Below, one piece after another: positions 21,894-34,417 of a DNA stretch of 64,000 nucleotides. The stretch is from Astragalus membranaceus (lineage: Eukaryota; Streptophyta; Magnoliopsida; Fabales; Fabaceae), in assembly GCA_039519185.1 (NCBI GenBank), contig CM076847.1, forward strand, positions 64,493,521 to 64,557,520. Reading direction: 5' to 3'. The notes under the pieces are model-generated. The model was not told where the DNA came from. It saw only the letters and a list, made by a program, of their open reading frames with translations, and searched no databases. The position numbers and the translations under genes were made by a program. Every line of letters begins with the position of its first letter. The stretch's first letter is position 1.

Positions 21894-24407
21894 TGTAACA
21901 CCCCTTTTCTAATAACTTTACTTTTAAATAAAATCAGAGTCTTTTTTTTTTTGAAAACAATTCAAGCGAGTGCTACATTTACTTCATAAATAACAAGATA
22001 CATAACACCATGAGAAAAATGTTTAGTTCGCATCAACTAAAACCAATCACCATCAGCAGCGGAATAAATATGAGTTCTAAAATTTAAAACCAATACATCA
22101 CCAATCAAATCTAACAGTTTAGGAAAAATAATGCATAAACATAGGACACCCCCCCCTGGTGCTACGTATCAGAGCGTGACACTTCCTACCAGACGAAGGC
22201 ATAAAGGAATCCTTCACTCGTTATTACCTGCACGTTGCCGACATAAGAAGCAACATAAAGGCAGTAGGGTGAGTCTCTTTTCATAATTAATAACATATGG
22301 GAATTACGCAATGCATAGGAAAAAGGAAACCAGGCACACCAATTCACAACAATGGAACAATCACATCAACATTCTATTTCCAAACAGCACTACACAATAT
22401 ATGATTATGCATGTAATGCAACCCAAACTCCACGGGTACATGCATGTCGGATCCGTCACCAAATACAAGTAGGCCGTAGCCTCTGCTCACCAAATAAAAT
22501 TAGGCCGTAGCCTCTGCTCACCAATAATGCACATGCTTCATGAGGTGTTATGGAGAATGCATCACAACACACCACAAATCAATCAATTCACCATTTTAAA
22601 TTCTAATCTCACCATAGTGCATTATTTAACTCACCAAATTAAAATTAGGCCGAAGCCTCTGCTCACCAATCTCACCTCATCATCACTCACCATTTCAGCT
22701 CACCACCCACACCAACACCAATTCAAATAGACCAACTCAGGACATTGACACGACATAGGGAAAATGGATAAAAATAGCCATTCGGACACTTGAACACCTT
22801 CAGCCAGGAACACCAGTAAAAATAATTTATTTTTGCATAAAATTGAGACCATTGAATAGACACTGAAATTAGCTTCGAAACGCATTTTGAACCGTTAAAT
22901 TTGGATAACCGAGTCAAAAGTTACATTAAAAACAAAAAGGAAAAATATTTAGACATCCTGGAAACTGGCGCATGGGCGCTGGGCGCCCAGGGGCAACACA
23001 GCGCTTGGCGCATGGGCGCTTGGCGCCCAGGAACAACACGCGCAACAGCGCACAGGCGCTAGGCGCCCAGGGGAAGAACACGCGCAACAGCGCACAGGCG
23101 CTAGGCGCCCAGGGGAACAACACGCGCAACAGCGCACAGGCGCTAGGCGCCCAGGGGAACAACACGCACAGGCGCTCAGCACAGCAACACGGCGCCCAGG
23201 CACTAGGCGCCTAAGGCCAACATGCAACAAAATTTATTTTCCTTCGAAATTGATTTTACACGAGCCAAATGCTAAGAACATGAAAACCAAATTAAAATTT
23301 CATCAAAAACTGAACATCATTTTTGGCGCCCATGCACTAGGCACCTAGTGAAAATATGCAACTCAACTCCTTTGTTGCCAAAAATCATTTTTCATGAGCC
23401 ATTTTACCTGAGTATAAAAACCTGAAAACAATTTTCGCAAAACTATCACCCGGACTTTGGGGCCCTTGGCGCCCATGACACAAGCAACAAGTGCCAAAAC
23501 TGACAGCAGAGGGACACAGAATGGCAACACAGGCAACAGGCACAGCAACACAGGCAACAGAATTTTCGGAAACTGGCACAGCACACTGCTGGGCACTTGG
23601 CGCCCATGACCATGGCGCAAAACAGAAAATTTCAGCAACATGCATATGGCGCCTAAGGCGCCTAGGGGCTTCCAAACAGAATTTTTCCCACTTTCAATTA
23701 CCAATTAAAATTCACCAAAACGCCCAATTACATATATATTACTAAAGTGTCACCATGATTCTCAATTTCACCATATAATCACCAAATAATCATATATTCA
23801 AACATATGGTCTCCAATTCGCATTTAGCAACAATTCAACATCAATCATGCGATTTCCAACATAGCAATTCAATCATCAAGCATCACAATATTATGAATCA
23901 ATCATTAACATCACAAATCATTCATAGAACTAACCTTGAACCCTAACCCTAAGCAATTCACAATTCGCATAATTATTAAGAACAAAAAGAGGACCCCCTA
24001 ACCTTATGGAAGTCGAAATGTTAGCCAAGCTCCAAGGGAAGAATGCAAACCACCAACGAGCCTCCTCCTCTTCTCTATGAGTTTCGCCTTCTCCTCTTCT
24101 TCTCTTCTTTTCTTCGCAACTTTTCTCTTCCCACTCTCTCTTACGTTTCTTTTCTTTCTTTTTCTCACTTGAGTGAATTGCAACTAACTCCCTAGACCCC
24201 TAATGATTCGACTCCTATGCCAAGGAATGGGCCACGGGCCTAATTGTGGATCACGGGCCCTTGCTCGCACCACTTAATTAGTGACAACACCTCCTAATAA
24301 AATAAAATAAAATAATTAAACTTGAATTATTTAATTAAATTAAATAAATATTGTAAGCCTTAAATAACTTAATTAAATAAATAATTAAATTATTTTGGGG
24401 CGTTACA
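21894..24407 (-). repeat. 3' LTR of the chromovirus
   Basis: 2514 bp with TGTAAC...GTTACA ends. By eye it differs from the other LTR (28893-31420) by about ten substitutions, a few homopolymer changes and one indel of about 15 bp near 23525. The leader-like segment near 23940-24200 (pyrimidine-rich, TCTTCTCTTC) may be the transcript start region. Confidence 0.95.
23040..23165. repeat. GC-rich minisatellite in the 3' LTR
   Basis: Three copies of a 42-bp unit built on CGCAACAGCGCACAGGCGCTAGGCGCCCAGGGG, with GGCGCC palindromes. It gives the spurious repetitive ORFs rich in Ala-Cys-Ala on both strands. Confidence 0.9.
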
Positions 24408-24421
24408 ACTCTCCCCCACTT
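24408..24421 (-). other. Polypurine tract of the chromovirus
   Basis: On the minus strand AAGTGGGGGAGAGT directly precedes the 3' LTR start (TGTAACGCCCC). This is the expected primer for plus-strand DNA synthesis. Confidence 0.85.
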
Positions 24422-27400
24422 AGAATATTTCGTCCTCGAAATTACCTGAATCAAACAACTCCGGATATGCTTCCCGCATCTTGCTCTCCAGCTCCCAAGT
24501 CATACTCTCGCCAGCAGCTCCTAACCAAACCACTTTCACCAAAAGAATTTCTTTCCCTCTCAGAGTCTTCACTTCTCTATCTTCAATCCGCACAGGCATA
24601 GTCTCCACGGTGAGATTATCCCGCACCTCTACTTCATCCATCTGAATCACATGAGACGGGTCCGGAACATACTTTCGAAGTTGTGACACGTGAAACACGT
24701 CATGCAAGTTCGAAAGATTAGGTGGTAGAGCCACCCTATAGGCAACACTTCCCACCCTCTCCGTAATCTGATACGGACCAATGAAACGGGGAGTTAACTT
24801 CTTAGATTTCAAGGCACGCCCAACACCAGTCACCGGAGTGACTCTCAGAAACACATGATCACCGGCCTGAAACTCTAAATCCTTCCTTCTCTTATCATGA
24901 TAGCTCTTTTGTCGACTCTGCGACGCTTTCATCTTCTCACGGATTAATTTTACCTTCTCAGTTGTTTCTCGCACAATCTCAGGCCCCAACACTGCACTCT
25001 CCCCAGATTCATACCAACACAACGGAGTCCTACATCTCCGACCATACAATGCCTCAAACGGTGCCATACCAATACTAGAATGAAAACTGTTGTTATAGGT
25101 GAACTCTATCAACGAAAGATGAGAATCCCATGAACCTCCCTGCTCAAGAACGCATGCCCTCAACAAGTCCTCTAACGAATGAATAGTCCTCTCCGTCTGA
25201 CCATCTGTCTGCGGATGATAAGCGGAGCTCAACCTCAACTTAGAACCCAAAGCTTCCTGCAAACTTTTCCAAAATTCAGATGTGAATCTTGGATCTCTAT
25301 CAGATACAATACTAAGCGGAACGCCATGCAACTTCACAATAGTCTTGATGTAGATTTCTGCCAACCTTGGAACTGGATAGGTCATATTAATTGGCAAGAA
25401 ATGAGCATACTTAGACAACCTGTCCACAACCACCCATATAGCATCGAACCCTCTCACTGTATTTGGCAAACCAGTTACAAAATCCATGGAAATGCTATCC
25501 CATTTCCATTCCGGAATCTCCAATGGTTGCATCAACCCCGCAGGCTTCTGATGCTCAATCTTAGACTTCTGACAAGTCAGACACGAATACACAAACTGCG
25601 CCACATCCTTCTTCATACCAGGCCACCAGAACATTCTCTTCAAATCTTGGTACATTTTCGTAGCTCCTGGATGAATACTCAACTTGCTCCTATGGCTCTC
25701 CTCAAGAATCATTCTCTTCATCTCAGCATCGTTAGGAATGCAGATCCTATCTCTGAATCTCAATGCACCTTGGGAATCTAACTTGAAATCTCCATCCACA
25801 TCTTGATCATTCACAACTAACAGGTCTACCAACTTTACGTCTGACTTTTGTGCTTCTCGGACACTAACCAAAAATTCATTGCCGATCTTCAACATCCCCA
25901 ACCTGACACTCTGCGGTGTCACTTCACAAACCAGACTCATGTCCCGAAACTGCTCAATCAACTCTAACTCTTTCACCATCATAGCCGACATATGCAAACT
26001 CTTCCGACTTAAAGCATCAGCCACGACATTAGCTTTGCCGGGGTGATAGTTCAAGCCGAAATCATAATCCTTCAGCAATTCTAGCCAACGTCTCTGCCTC
26101 ATATTTAGCTCCTTCTGATCAAACAAGTATTTTAAACTCTTATGGTCGCTAAACACTTCAAATCTGGTATCATACAGATAGTGCCTCCAAATTTTCAGCA
26201 CAAACACAATTGCAGCTAGCTCCAAATCATGAGTAGGGTAGTTCTTCTCATGGGTCCTCAACTGTCTGGACGCATAAGCTACTACCTTACCCTCTTGCAT
26301 CAATACACCTCCCAAACCCATCTTGGAAGCATCACAATATACTACAAACGGTCGATCAGGAACAGGCAAAGTCAAAACGGGCGATGTAGTCAACCTCTTT
26401 TTCAACTCATTGAAGCTCTCCTCACAGCGAGCATCCCACACAAAAGCTCTTCCTTTACATGTCAATTGAGTCAACGGAAGTGCCAACCTCGAGAAACCTT
26501 CAATAAATCTCCTGTAATAACCAGCTAATCCCAAAAAGCTTCTAATCTCTGTAACTGACTTCGGGCTCTCCCATTGGGACACAGCATCAACCTTGGCTGG
26601 GTCCACAGCTATACCATTACCAGAGATAATATGACCAAGGAAACCTACTTCATTCAGCCAGAACTCACACTTAGACAATTTTGCATACAATTTCTTTTCT
26701 TTCAATACTTCCAGCACTAACCTCAAATGCTCTGCGTGCTCCTCTTCTGTCTTAGAATACACCAGAATGTCGTCAATAAACACAACTACAAACCGATCCA
26801 AGTAACTATGAAAAGTACGATTCATGTACTCCATAAACACACCCGGCGCATTGGTAACACCAAACGACATAACAGAATACTCATAGTGCCCATATCTCGT
26901 TCTGAAAGCGGTTTTCTGAATGTCTTCATCCTTTACCTTGATCTGGTGATAACCCGACTTCAAATCGATTTTACTAAACACCTTAGCACCTACCAACTGG
27001 TCCATCAGATCATCAATTCTGGGAAGCGGATACCGGTTCTTTATTGTCACTTTGTTCAATTGCCTATAATCGACACAAAGTCTCATACTCCCGTCCTTCT
27101 TTTTCACTAACAATACCGGAGCACCCCACGGTGACACACTTGGCCTTACAAATTTCTTCTCAAGTAGATCTTCTAATTGCTTTTTCAATTCAGACAACTT
27201 TGAGGCTGACATTCGGTACGGTGCCATAGACACAGGCCTAGTACCAGGTATAAGATCAATGGCAAACTCAACCTCCCTCTCTGGCGGGACACTTGGAATT
27301 TCATCCGGGAACACTTCAGGGAACTCACACACTACATGAACCCTGTCAATGATCGCCTGATTCTCGGCAGACAATGACGCCATCAAGGCAAACAGATGAA

Positions 27401-28781
27401 CTCCTTCCCTCATTACCTTATGCAAATGACCAGCAGGCAACAACACTGATTCTTCCTCTTCGGGAGGAAAGAAACTCACAGATCTCCGGAAACAATTAAT
27501 ATGCACATGGTTAAATACTAACCAGTCCATACCAAGAATGACATCCAACCCTCCCAACGGCAAACAAATTAGATCAACAAGAAAGTCTCTGCCGAAGATT
27601 GACAGAGGGCACTTAGCACACACAAGAGAGGTAGTTACTGAACCCTTAGCTGGAGTGTCAATAACCATCTCCCTCATCATAGAAGATAAAACAAGGTCCA
27701 ATTTCTCAGCACACAAAGCAGCAATAAATGAATGCGTAGCACCAGTATCAATAATAGCAATCAAAGGAATACCATTAATAAAACATGTACCTCTAATCTC
27801 ATTAGTATCCTCTGATCCTGCGAGAGCAAACACTTTTCCATGGGACTTCTCTTTCTTCGGCTTAGTACACTTAGTACTAATATGACCTGATTCCCCGCAA
27901 TTGTAGCACACCACATCCCTTTTCTCACATTTCGCAGCCACATGACCCTCTTTACCGCATTTGAAACATTTATTATCTGAGCAGTCAAAACTCTTGTGAC
28001 CCGGCTTGCCACACCTGTAGCACACAACCTTCGCAGGGGCATCTCCCCCACTTGTTTTCTTATTATCAGCATACCTCTGCTTACCTTTACCAGCTGGAAC
28101 CTCATATGGCTTACCCCGATTCTGAAATTTACCTCTCAGATCCCTCATGACCTTAGAATGAGCATTACTATCATCCTCATATATCCTGCAACTGTCGATC
28201 AAATCAGCGAATACCCGAATCTTCTGGTACCCTACAGCTTTCTTGATATCAGCCCTCAGTCCATTCTCAAACTTAATACACTTTGAGAACTCAGAATCAG
28301 CATCAGCATAATGGGGATAAAACTTAGCCAATTCAGTGAACTTGGCAGCATACTCTGTCACTGACATGCTTCCTTGCTTCAGCTCAAGGAATTCTATTTC
28401 TTTCTTACCTCTCACATCTTCAGGAAAATACTTCCGCAAGAACTCTCTACGGAAAACAGCCCAAGTTATCTCTTCATTAGCAGTTTCTAATCTCTGCCTC
28501 ACCTCCATCCACCAATCATCAGCTTCCTCTGCCAGCGTATGGGTACCATACCTGACCTTCTGCGCATCATCACAATCCATGACCCGAAATATCCTTTCAA
28601 TCTCTTTCAGCCATGCCAGAGCACCATCTGGATTATACTTGCCCTTAAAGACAGGTGGGTTCTCTCTCTGGAACGTAGCCAAATTGCGCGTCCCATCATT
28701 AACAGCACCGGGTATATTACCCATCGCCCCGGCTATAGCCTGCAAGGCAGCAGCAAGTGCAGCATCGTCCCGTCTGGCCAT
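24420..28781 (-). CDS. Gag-pol polyprotein of a Ty3/gypsy chromovirus, 1453 residues, intact
   Basis: One uninterrupted frame encodes all replication proteins. Gag covers about residues 1-330, with three CCHC knuckles (CYRCGKPGHKSFDC near 253, CFKCGKEGHVAAKC, CYNCGESGHISTKC near 292). Protease follows, with catalytic DTGATHSF near 343. Reverse transcriptase has VDYRQLNKVT near 567 and catalytic FIDDIL near 667. RNase H has YCDAS near 815. Integrase has an HHCC finger with CLTCQKSK near 1069, then DFVTGLP, SDRDPRF and HPQTDGQTER carrying the D, D and E residues. The C-terminus (about 1360-1445) has LVKVVW and MTWELE, a chromodomain-like fold thought to steer integration to chromatin. The start at 28781 follows the primer site by about 95 bases. 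The stop lies just before the polypurine tract. Confidence 0.96.
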   Translation of the reverse strand: MARRDDAALAAALQAIAGAMGNIPGAVNDGTRNLATFQRENPPVFKGKYNPDGALAWLKEIERIFRVMDCDDAQKVRYGTHTLAEEADDWWMEVRQRLETANEEITWAVFRREFLRKYFPEDVRGKKEIEFLELKQGSMSVTEYAAKFTELAKFYPHYADADSEFSKCIKFENGLRADIKKAVGYQKIRVFADLIDSCRIYEDDSNAHSKVMRDLRGKFQNRGKPYEVPAGKGKQRYADNKKTSGGDAPAKVVCYRCGKPGHKSFDCSDNKCFKCGKEGHVAAKCEKRDVVCYNCGESGHISTKCTKPKKEKSHGKVFALAGSEDTNEIRGTCFINGIPLIAIIDTGATHSFIAALCAEKLDLVLSSMMREMVIDTPAKGSVTTSLVCAKCPLSIFGRDFLVDLICLPLGGLDVILGMDWLVFNHVHINCFRRSVSFFPPEEEESVLLPAGHLHKVMREGVHLFALMASLSAENQAIIDRVHVVCEFPEVFPDEIPSVPPEREVEFAIDLIPGTRPVSMAPYRMSASKLSELKKQLEDLLEKKFVRPSVSPWGAPVLLVKKKDGSMRLCVDYRQLNKVTIKNRYPLPRIDDLMDQLVGAKVFSKIDLKSGYHQIKVKDEDIQKTAFRTRYGHYEYSVMSFGVTNAPGVFMEYMNRTFHSYLDRFVVVFIDDILVYSKTEEEHAEHLRLVLEVLKEKKLYAKLSKCEFWLNEVGFLGHIISGNGIAVDPAKVDAVSQWESPKSVTEIRSFLGLAGYYRRFIEGFSRLALPLTQLTCKGRAFVWDARCEESFNELKKRLTTSPVLTLPVPDRPFVVYCDASKMGLGGVLMQEGKVVAYASRQLRTHEKNYPTHDLELAAIVFVLKIWRHYLYDTRFEVFSDHKSLKYLFDQKELNMRQRRWLELLKDYDFGLNYHPGKANVVADALSRKSLHMSAMMVKELELIEQFRDMSLVCEVTPQSVRLGMLKIGNEFLVSVREAQKSDVKLVDLLVVNDQDVDGDFKLDSQGALRFRDRICIPNDAEMKRMILEESHRSKLSIHPGATKMYQDLKRMFWWPGMKKDVAQFVYSCLTCQKSKIEHQKPAGLMQPLEIPEWKWDSISMDFVTGLPNTVRGFDAIWVVVDRLSKYAHFLPINMTYPVPRLAEIYIKTIVKLHGVPLSIVSDRDPRFTSEFWKSLQEALGSKLRLSSAYHPQTDGQTERTIHSLEDLLRACVLEQGGSWDSHLSLIEFTYNNSFHSSIGMAPFEALYGRRCRTPLCWYESGESAVLGPEIVRETTEKVKLIREKMKASQSRQKSYHDKRRKDLEFQAGDHVFLRVTPVTGVGRALKSKKLTPRFIGPYQITERVGSVAYRVALPPNLSNLHDVFHVSQLRKYVPDPSHVIQMDEVEVRDNLTVETMPVRIEDREVKTLRGKEILLVKVVWLGAAGESMTWELESKMREAYPELFDSGNFEDEIF

Positions 28782-28876
28782 TCTAGCACTGCAACAGAAA
28801 ACAAAATTCAGAAACGAGTAACAAACTCAATGTTACTCAACACGACGACTCGACTACCGGCCGGACAGACCGAACT

Positions 28877-28888
28877 GCTCTGATACCA
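28877..28888 (-). other. Primer binding site, initiator Met tRNA type
   Basis: Minus strand TGGTATCAGAGC, four bases inside the 5' LTR end. It is complementary to the 3' end of plant initiator-Met tRNA, the usual primer for this superfamily. Confidence 0.93.
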
Positions 28889-28892
28889 CTAA

Positions 28893-31420
28893 TGTAACAC
28901 CCCTTTTCTAATAACTTTACTTTTAAATAAAATCAGAGTCTTTTTTTTTTTTTGAAAACAATTCAATCGAGTGCTACATTTACTTCATAAATAACAAGAT
29001 ACATAACACCATGAGAAAAATGTTTAGTTCGCATCAACTAAAACCAATCACCATCAGCAGCGGAATAAATATGAGTTCTAAAATTTAAAACCAATACATC
29101 ATCAATCAAATCTAACAGTTTAGGAAAAATAATGCATAAACATAGGACACCCCCCCTGGTGCTACGTATCAGAGCGTGACACTTCCTACCAGACGAAGGC
29201 ATAAAGGAATCCTTCACTCGTTATTACCTGCACGTTGCCGACATAAGAAGCAACATAAAGGCAGTAGGGTGAGTCTCTTTTCATAATTAATAACATATGG
29301 GAATTACGCAATGCATAGGAAAAAGGAAACCAGGCACACCAATTCACAACAATGGAACAATCACATCAACATTCTATTTCCAAACAGCACTACACAATAT
29401 ATGATTATGCATGTAATGCAACCCAAACTCCACGGGTACATGCATGTCGGATCCGTCACCAAATACAAGTAGGCCGTAGCCTCTGCTCACCAAATAAAAT
29501 TAGGCCGTAGCCTCTGCTCACCAATAATGCACATGCTTCATGAGGTGTTATGGAGAATGCATCACAACACACCACAAATCAATCAATTCACCATTTTAAA
29601 TTCTAATCTCACCATAGTGCATTATTTAACTCACCAAATTAAAATTAGGCCGAAGCCTCTGCTCACCAATCTCACCTCATCATCACTCACCATTTCAGCT
29701 CACCACCCACACCAACACCAATTCAAATAGACCAACTCAGGACATTGACACGACATAGGGAAAATGGATAAAAATAGCCATTCGGACACTTGAACACCTT
29801 CAGCCAGGAACACCAGTAAAAATAATTTATTTTTGCATAAAATTGAGACCATTGAATAGACACTGAAATTAGCTTCGAAACGCATTTTGAACCGTTAAAT
29901 TTGGATAACCGAGTCAAAAGTTACATTAAAAACAAAAAGGAAAAATATTTAGACATCCTGGAAACTGGCGCATGGGCGCTGGGCGCCCAGGGGCAACACA
30001 GCGCTTGGCGCATGGGCGCTTGGCGCCCAGGAACAACACGCGCAACAGCGCACAGGCGCTAGGCGCCCAGGGGAACAACACGCGCAACAGCGCACAGGCG
30101 CTAGGCGCCCAGGGGAACAACACGCGCAACAGCGCACAGGCGCTAGGCGCCCAGGGGAACAACACGCACAGGCGCTCAGCACAGCAACACGGCGCCCAGG
30201 CACTAGGCGCCTAAGGCCAACATGCAACAAAATTTATTTTCCTTCGAAATTGATTTTACACGAGCCAAATGCTCAGAACATGAAAACCAAATTAAAATTT
30301 CATCAAAAACTGAACATCATTTTTGGCGCCCATGCACTAGGCACCTAGTGAAAATATGCAACTCAACTCCTTTGTTGCCAAAAATCATTTTTCATGAGCC
30401 ATTTTACCTGAGTACAAAAACCTGAAAACAATTTTCGCAAAACTATCACCCGGACTTTGGGGCCCTTGGCGCCCATGACACAAGCAACAAGTGCCAAAAC
30501 TGACAGCACAGGGACACAGAATGGCAACACAGGCAACAGGCACAGCAACACAGAATGGCAACACAGGCAACAGAATTTTTGGAAACTGGCACAGCACACT
30601 GCTGGGCACTTGGCGCCCATGACCATGGCGCAAAACAGAAAATTTCAGCAACATGCATATGGCGCCTAAGGCGCCTAGGGGCTTCCAAACAGAATTTTTC
30701 CCACTTTCAATTACCAATTAAAATTCACCAAAACGCCCAATTACATATATATTACTAAAGTGTCACCATGATTCTCAATTTCACCATATAATCACCAAAT
30801 AATCATATATTCAAACATATGGTCTCCAATTCGCATTTAGCAACAATTCAACATCAATCATGCGATTTCCAACATAGCAATTCAATCATCAAGCATCACA
30901 ATATTATGAATCAGTCATTAACATCACAAATCATTCATAGAACTAACCTAGAACCCTAACCCTAAGCAATTCACAATTCGCATAATTATTAAGAACAAAA
31001 AGAGGACCCCCTAACCTTATGGAAGTCGAAATGTTAGCCAAGCTCCAAGGGAAGAATGCAAACCACCAACGAGCCTCCTCCTCTTCTCTATGAGTTTCGC
31101 CTTCTCCTCTTCTTCTCTTCTTTTCTTCGCAACTTTTCTCTTCCCACTCTCTCTTACGTTTCTTTTCTTTCTTTTTCTCACTTGAGTGAATTGCAACTAA
31201 CTCCCTAGACCCCTAATGATTCGACTCCTATGCCAAGGAATGGGCCACGGGCCTAATTGTGGATCACGGGCCCTTGCTCGCACCACTTAATTAGTGACAA
31301 CACCTCCTAATAAAATAAAATAAAATAATTAAACTTGAATTATTTAATTAAATTAAATAAATATTGTAAGCCTTAAATAACTTAATTAAATAAATAATTA
31401 AATTATTTTGGGGCGTTACA
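28893..31420 (-). repeat. 5' LTR of the chromovirus
   Basis: 2528 bp. It carries the same 42-bp GC-rich minisatellite (30042-30165) and the module with CTACGTATCAGAGCGTGACAC (29161-29180). It would hold the promoter for the minus-strand transcript. An AACCCTAACCCTAAG phrase near 30951 is only two units and is not a telomere repeat. Confidence 0.95.
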
Positions 31421-31774
31421 CTAAGGGTTAGCACACATATTTCCTTAAAAAAATGGCACAAACCCTTACCAACATTAGCCGAAAATTGAGATTCTGATCA
31501 ATCTTCTTGTCATGTTTCACTTATATATGCTATATGAATGCAGAGACTATATTACTTATTGGTTGCAGTACCATCTTGTACCTAGTTTTCAATTTTCAAA
31601 CCATTTTTCTATATGAATGTATAAACATCATGAAGAGAACTCAATGAAGAGAACAATTTTCAAGTATGAATGTATAAACAATTTTCAAGTATACTATTTT
31701 GTTTTGTAAAAAAAATCAAAACATACAGTTTTATCCACTATAATAATAGAAAGAAACCTTGAACTAGCCTAGCA

Positions 31775-31899
31775 AAGTCCTCAATGAAGAGAACTCTTTC
31801 AAAAAGTAGTGTATGCCACTTGTAGTGAAGAACACACAGTATTCTTTAGTAAAAGGCGAAAGAATAGTTCGCTATGTGCCCATCACATGGCTCCGTGAT
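31775..31899 (-). ncRNA. U5 snRNA-like gene copy 12
   Basis: Loop I and the upstream element (31962-31972) are perfect. One stem-I change (GATGGGCACA) costs one pair. The 3' box is CTAGGCTAGTTCAAGG, near consensus. Confidence 0.82.
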
Positions 31900-32449
31900 T
31901 TGTTTAGCGAGAGGACCTTCATTTTTATAGCCTAAGAAATTTGTTTTTGTGTATTCTTCTTCGATGTGGGACTTAACTAGACACATATGTATCCGCCCAA
32001 ACCCACTCACCTGAGCCTTCTCTTTCTCCTCATTATTCTTCACCCACCCATTACGTTATGACTGCTAAGTGTTTTCTTCTCACTTCCATATTTTTCAACA
32101 TTTCAATACATGCCATAAATAGACTTAAAGTCCTAAGGGTGAGCACACATTTTTCTTTAAAAAAATGCACAAACTCTTACTAACATTAGCTGAAAATTGG
32201 GCGTCTCATAAATCTTCTTGTCATGTTTCACTTATATATTCTATATGAATGTAGAGACTATATAACTTATTGGTTGCGGTTCCATTTTCTACCTAGTTTT
32301 CAATTTTCATACTTTTTTGCTATATGATGAATGTATAAACATTATGATTATTTTAAGTCAAGTATACTATTTTGTCGTGTCTAAAAAAAGTCAAAACATT
32401 CAGTTTTGTCCAATATCATAATAGTGAGAAACTTTGAACTAGCCTTGCA

Positions 32450-32574
32450 GAGTTCTCAATGAATAGAACTTGTTCAAAAAGTAGTGTAAGCTACATGTAG
32501 TGAAGAACACACGGTATTCTTTAGTAAAAGGCGAAAGAATAGTTCGCTATATGCTCATCACATGGCTCTGTGAT
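32450..32574 (-). pseudogene. U5 snRNA copy 13, promoter-deleted class
   Basis: Loop I is perfect, but the segment with the upstream element is missing: the TATA region runs directly into TATCTACTTAGGC. It has the GAACAAG variant after the Sm site. Confidence 0.78.
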
Positions 32575-33066
32575 TTGTTCAGCGAGAGGTCCTACATTTT
32601 TATAGCCTAAGTAGATACATATGTATGCGCCCAAACCCACTCACCTAAGCCTTCTCTTTCTCCTCATCCTTCTTCACCCAACGCATTACGTTAATGCTGC
32701 TAGGAGTTTTCTTCTCACTTCCATATTTTTCAACATTTCAATACATGCAATAAATAGACTTAAAGTCCTAAGGGTGAGCACACATTTTTCCTTAAAAAAT
32801 ATGGCACAAACTCTTACTAACATTAGCTGCAAATTGACCTTCTGATAAATCTTCTTGTCATGTTTCACTTATATATGCTATATGAATGTAGAGACTATAT
32901 AACTTATTGGTTGCAGTACCATCTTGTACCTAGTTTTCAATTTTCATATTATTTTGCTATATGAAGGTAGAGACTATATAACTTATTGTTTTGTCAAAAA
33001 AAATCAAAACATACAGTTTTGTCCACTATCATAAAAGTAAGAAACTTTGAACTTGCCTAGCATGCA

Positions 33067-33191
33067 GAGTCCTCAATGAACCAAACTCTTGCAAAAAGCG
33101 GCGTATGCCACTTGTAGTGATAAACACACGGTATTCTTTAGTAAAAGGCGAAAGAATAGTTCGCTATATGCTCATCACTTTGCTCTGTGAT
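33067..33191 (-). ncRNA. U5 snRNA-like gene copy 14
   Basis: Loop I and the upstream element (33254-33264) are perfect. Stem I has AAAGTGATG instead of CATGTGATG, and the 3' hairpin is changed (plus-strand GAACCAAAC), so the hairpin is weaker. Confidence 0.76.
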
Positions 33192-33741
33192 TTGTTTAGG
33201 CAGAGGTCCTTCATTTTTATAGCCTAAGCAGCTTGTTTTTGTGTATTCTTCATCGATGTGGGACTTAAGTAGAAACATATGTATGCGCCAAAACCCACTC
33301 ACCTGAACCTTCTCTTTCTCTTCATCCGTCTTCACCCACCCATTACGTTATGACTGCTAAGTCTTTTCTTCCCACTTCCATATTTTTCAACATTTCAATA
33401 CTTGCAATAAATAGACTTAAAGTCCTAAGGGTTAGCACACATTTTTCCTTAAAAAATGGCACAAACCCTTACAAAGATTAACTGAAAATTGAGATTCTGA
33501 TCAATCTTCTTGTCATGTTTCACATATATATGCTATAGGAATGTAGAGACTATATTATTTATTGGTTGCAGCACCATCTTGTACCTAGTTTTCAATTTTC
33601 ATATTATTTTACTATATGAATGTATAAACATCATGATTATTCTAAGTCAAGTATACTGTTTTGTCTTGTCAAAAAAGATCAAAACATACAGTTTTGTCCA
33701 CTATCATAATAGTAAGAAACTCTGAACTAGCCTTGCATGCA

Positions 33742-33866
33742 GAGTCCTCAATGAAGAGAATTCTTTCAAAAAGTAGCGTATGCCACTTATAGTGAAGAAC
33801 ACACTGTATTCTTTAGTAAAAGGCGAAAGAATAGTTCGCTATGTGCCCATCACATGGCTCCGTGAT
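33742..33866 (-). ncRNA. U5 snRNA-like gene copy 15
   Basis: Loop I and the upstream element (33929-33939) are perfect. It has CAGTGTG next to the loop stem where most copies have CCGTGTG. Confidence 0.8.
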
Positions 33867-34417
33867 TTGTTTAGCTAGAGGTCTTTCATTTTTATAGCCT
33901 AAAAAATTTGTTTTTGTGTATTCTTCATCGATGTGGGACTTATGTAGAAACATATGTATCCGCCAAAACCCACTCACCCGAGCCTTCTCTTTCTCCTCAT
34001 CCTTCTTCACCCACGCATTACGTTTATACTGCTAAGACTTTTCTTCTCACTTCCATATTTTTCAACATGTCAATACATGCAATAAATTGACTTAAAGTCC
34101 TAAGGGTGAGCACACATTTTTCCTAAAAAATATGGCACAAACCCTTACAAACATTAGCCGAAAATTGAGTTTCTGATAAATCTTTTTGTCATGTTTCGCT
34201 TATATATCCTATATGAATGTAGGGACTATATAACTTATTGGTTGTAGTACCATCTTGTACCTAGTTTTCAATTTTCATATTATTTTGCTATATGAATGTA
34301 TAAACATCAGGATTATTCTAAGTCAAGTATACTATTTTGTCTTGTCAAAAAAAATCAAAACATACAGTTTTGTCCACTATCATAATAGTAAGAAACTTTG
34401 AACTAGACTTGCATGCA

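Larger units (their letters stand above)
21894..31420 (-). mobile_element. Complete Ty3/gypsy chromovirus retrotransposon, TSD CTAAG
   Basis: 9527 bp, flanked by CTAAG at 21889-21893 and 31421-31425. It runs on the minus strand: 5' LTR 31420-28893, primer site, gag-pol 28781-24420, polypurine tract, 3' LTR 24407-21894. A single open frame and near-identical LTRs mark it as young and possibly autonomous. Three CCHC knuckles in gag and a chromodomain-like C-terminus suggest the Tekay/Del group, by inference. It sits inside a U5 unit. Confidence 0.95.

Noticed and set aside
22926..23230. Ala/Cys/Pro-rich ORFs repeated at 29926-30230
   Set aside because: Products of the 42-bp LTR minisatellite, open in several frames at once.
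23938..23955. Telomere-like AACCCTAACCCTAAG
   Set aside because: Only two units, inside an LTR, and repeated identically in the paired LTR.
25179..28883. Plus-strand ORFs of 60-200 codons opposite gag-pol
   Set aside because: Shadows of the 1453-residue frame; no family resemblance.
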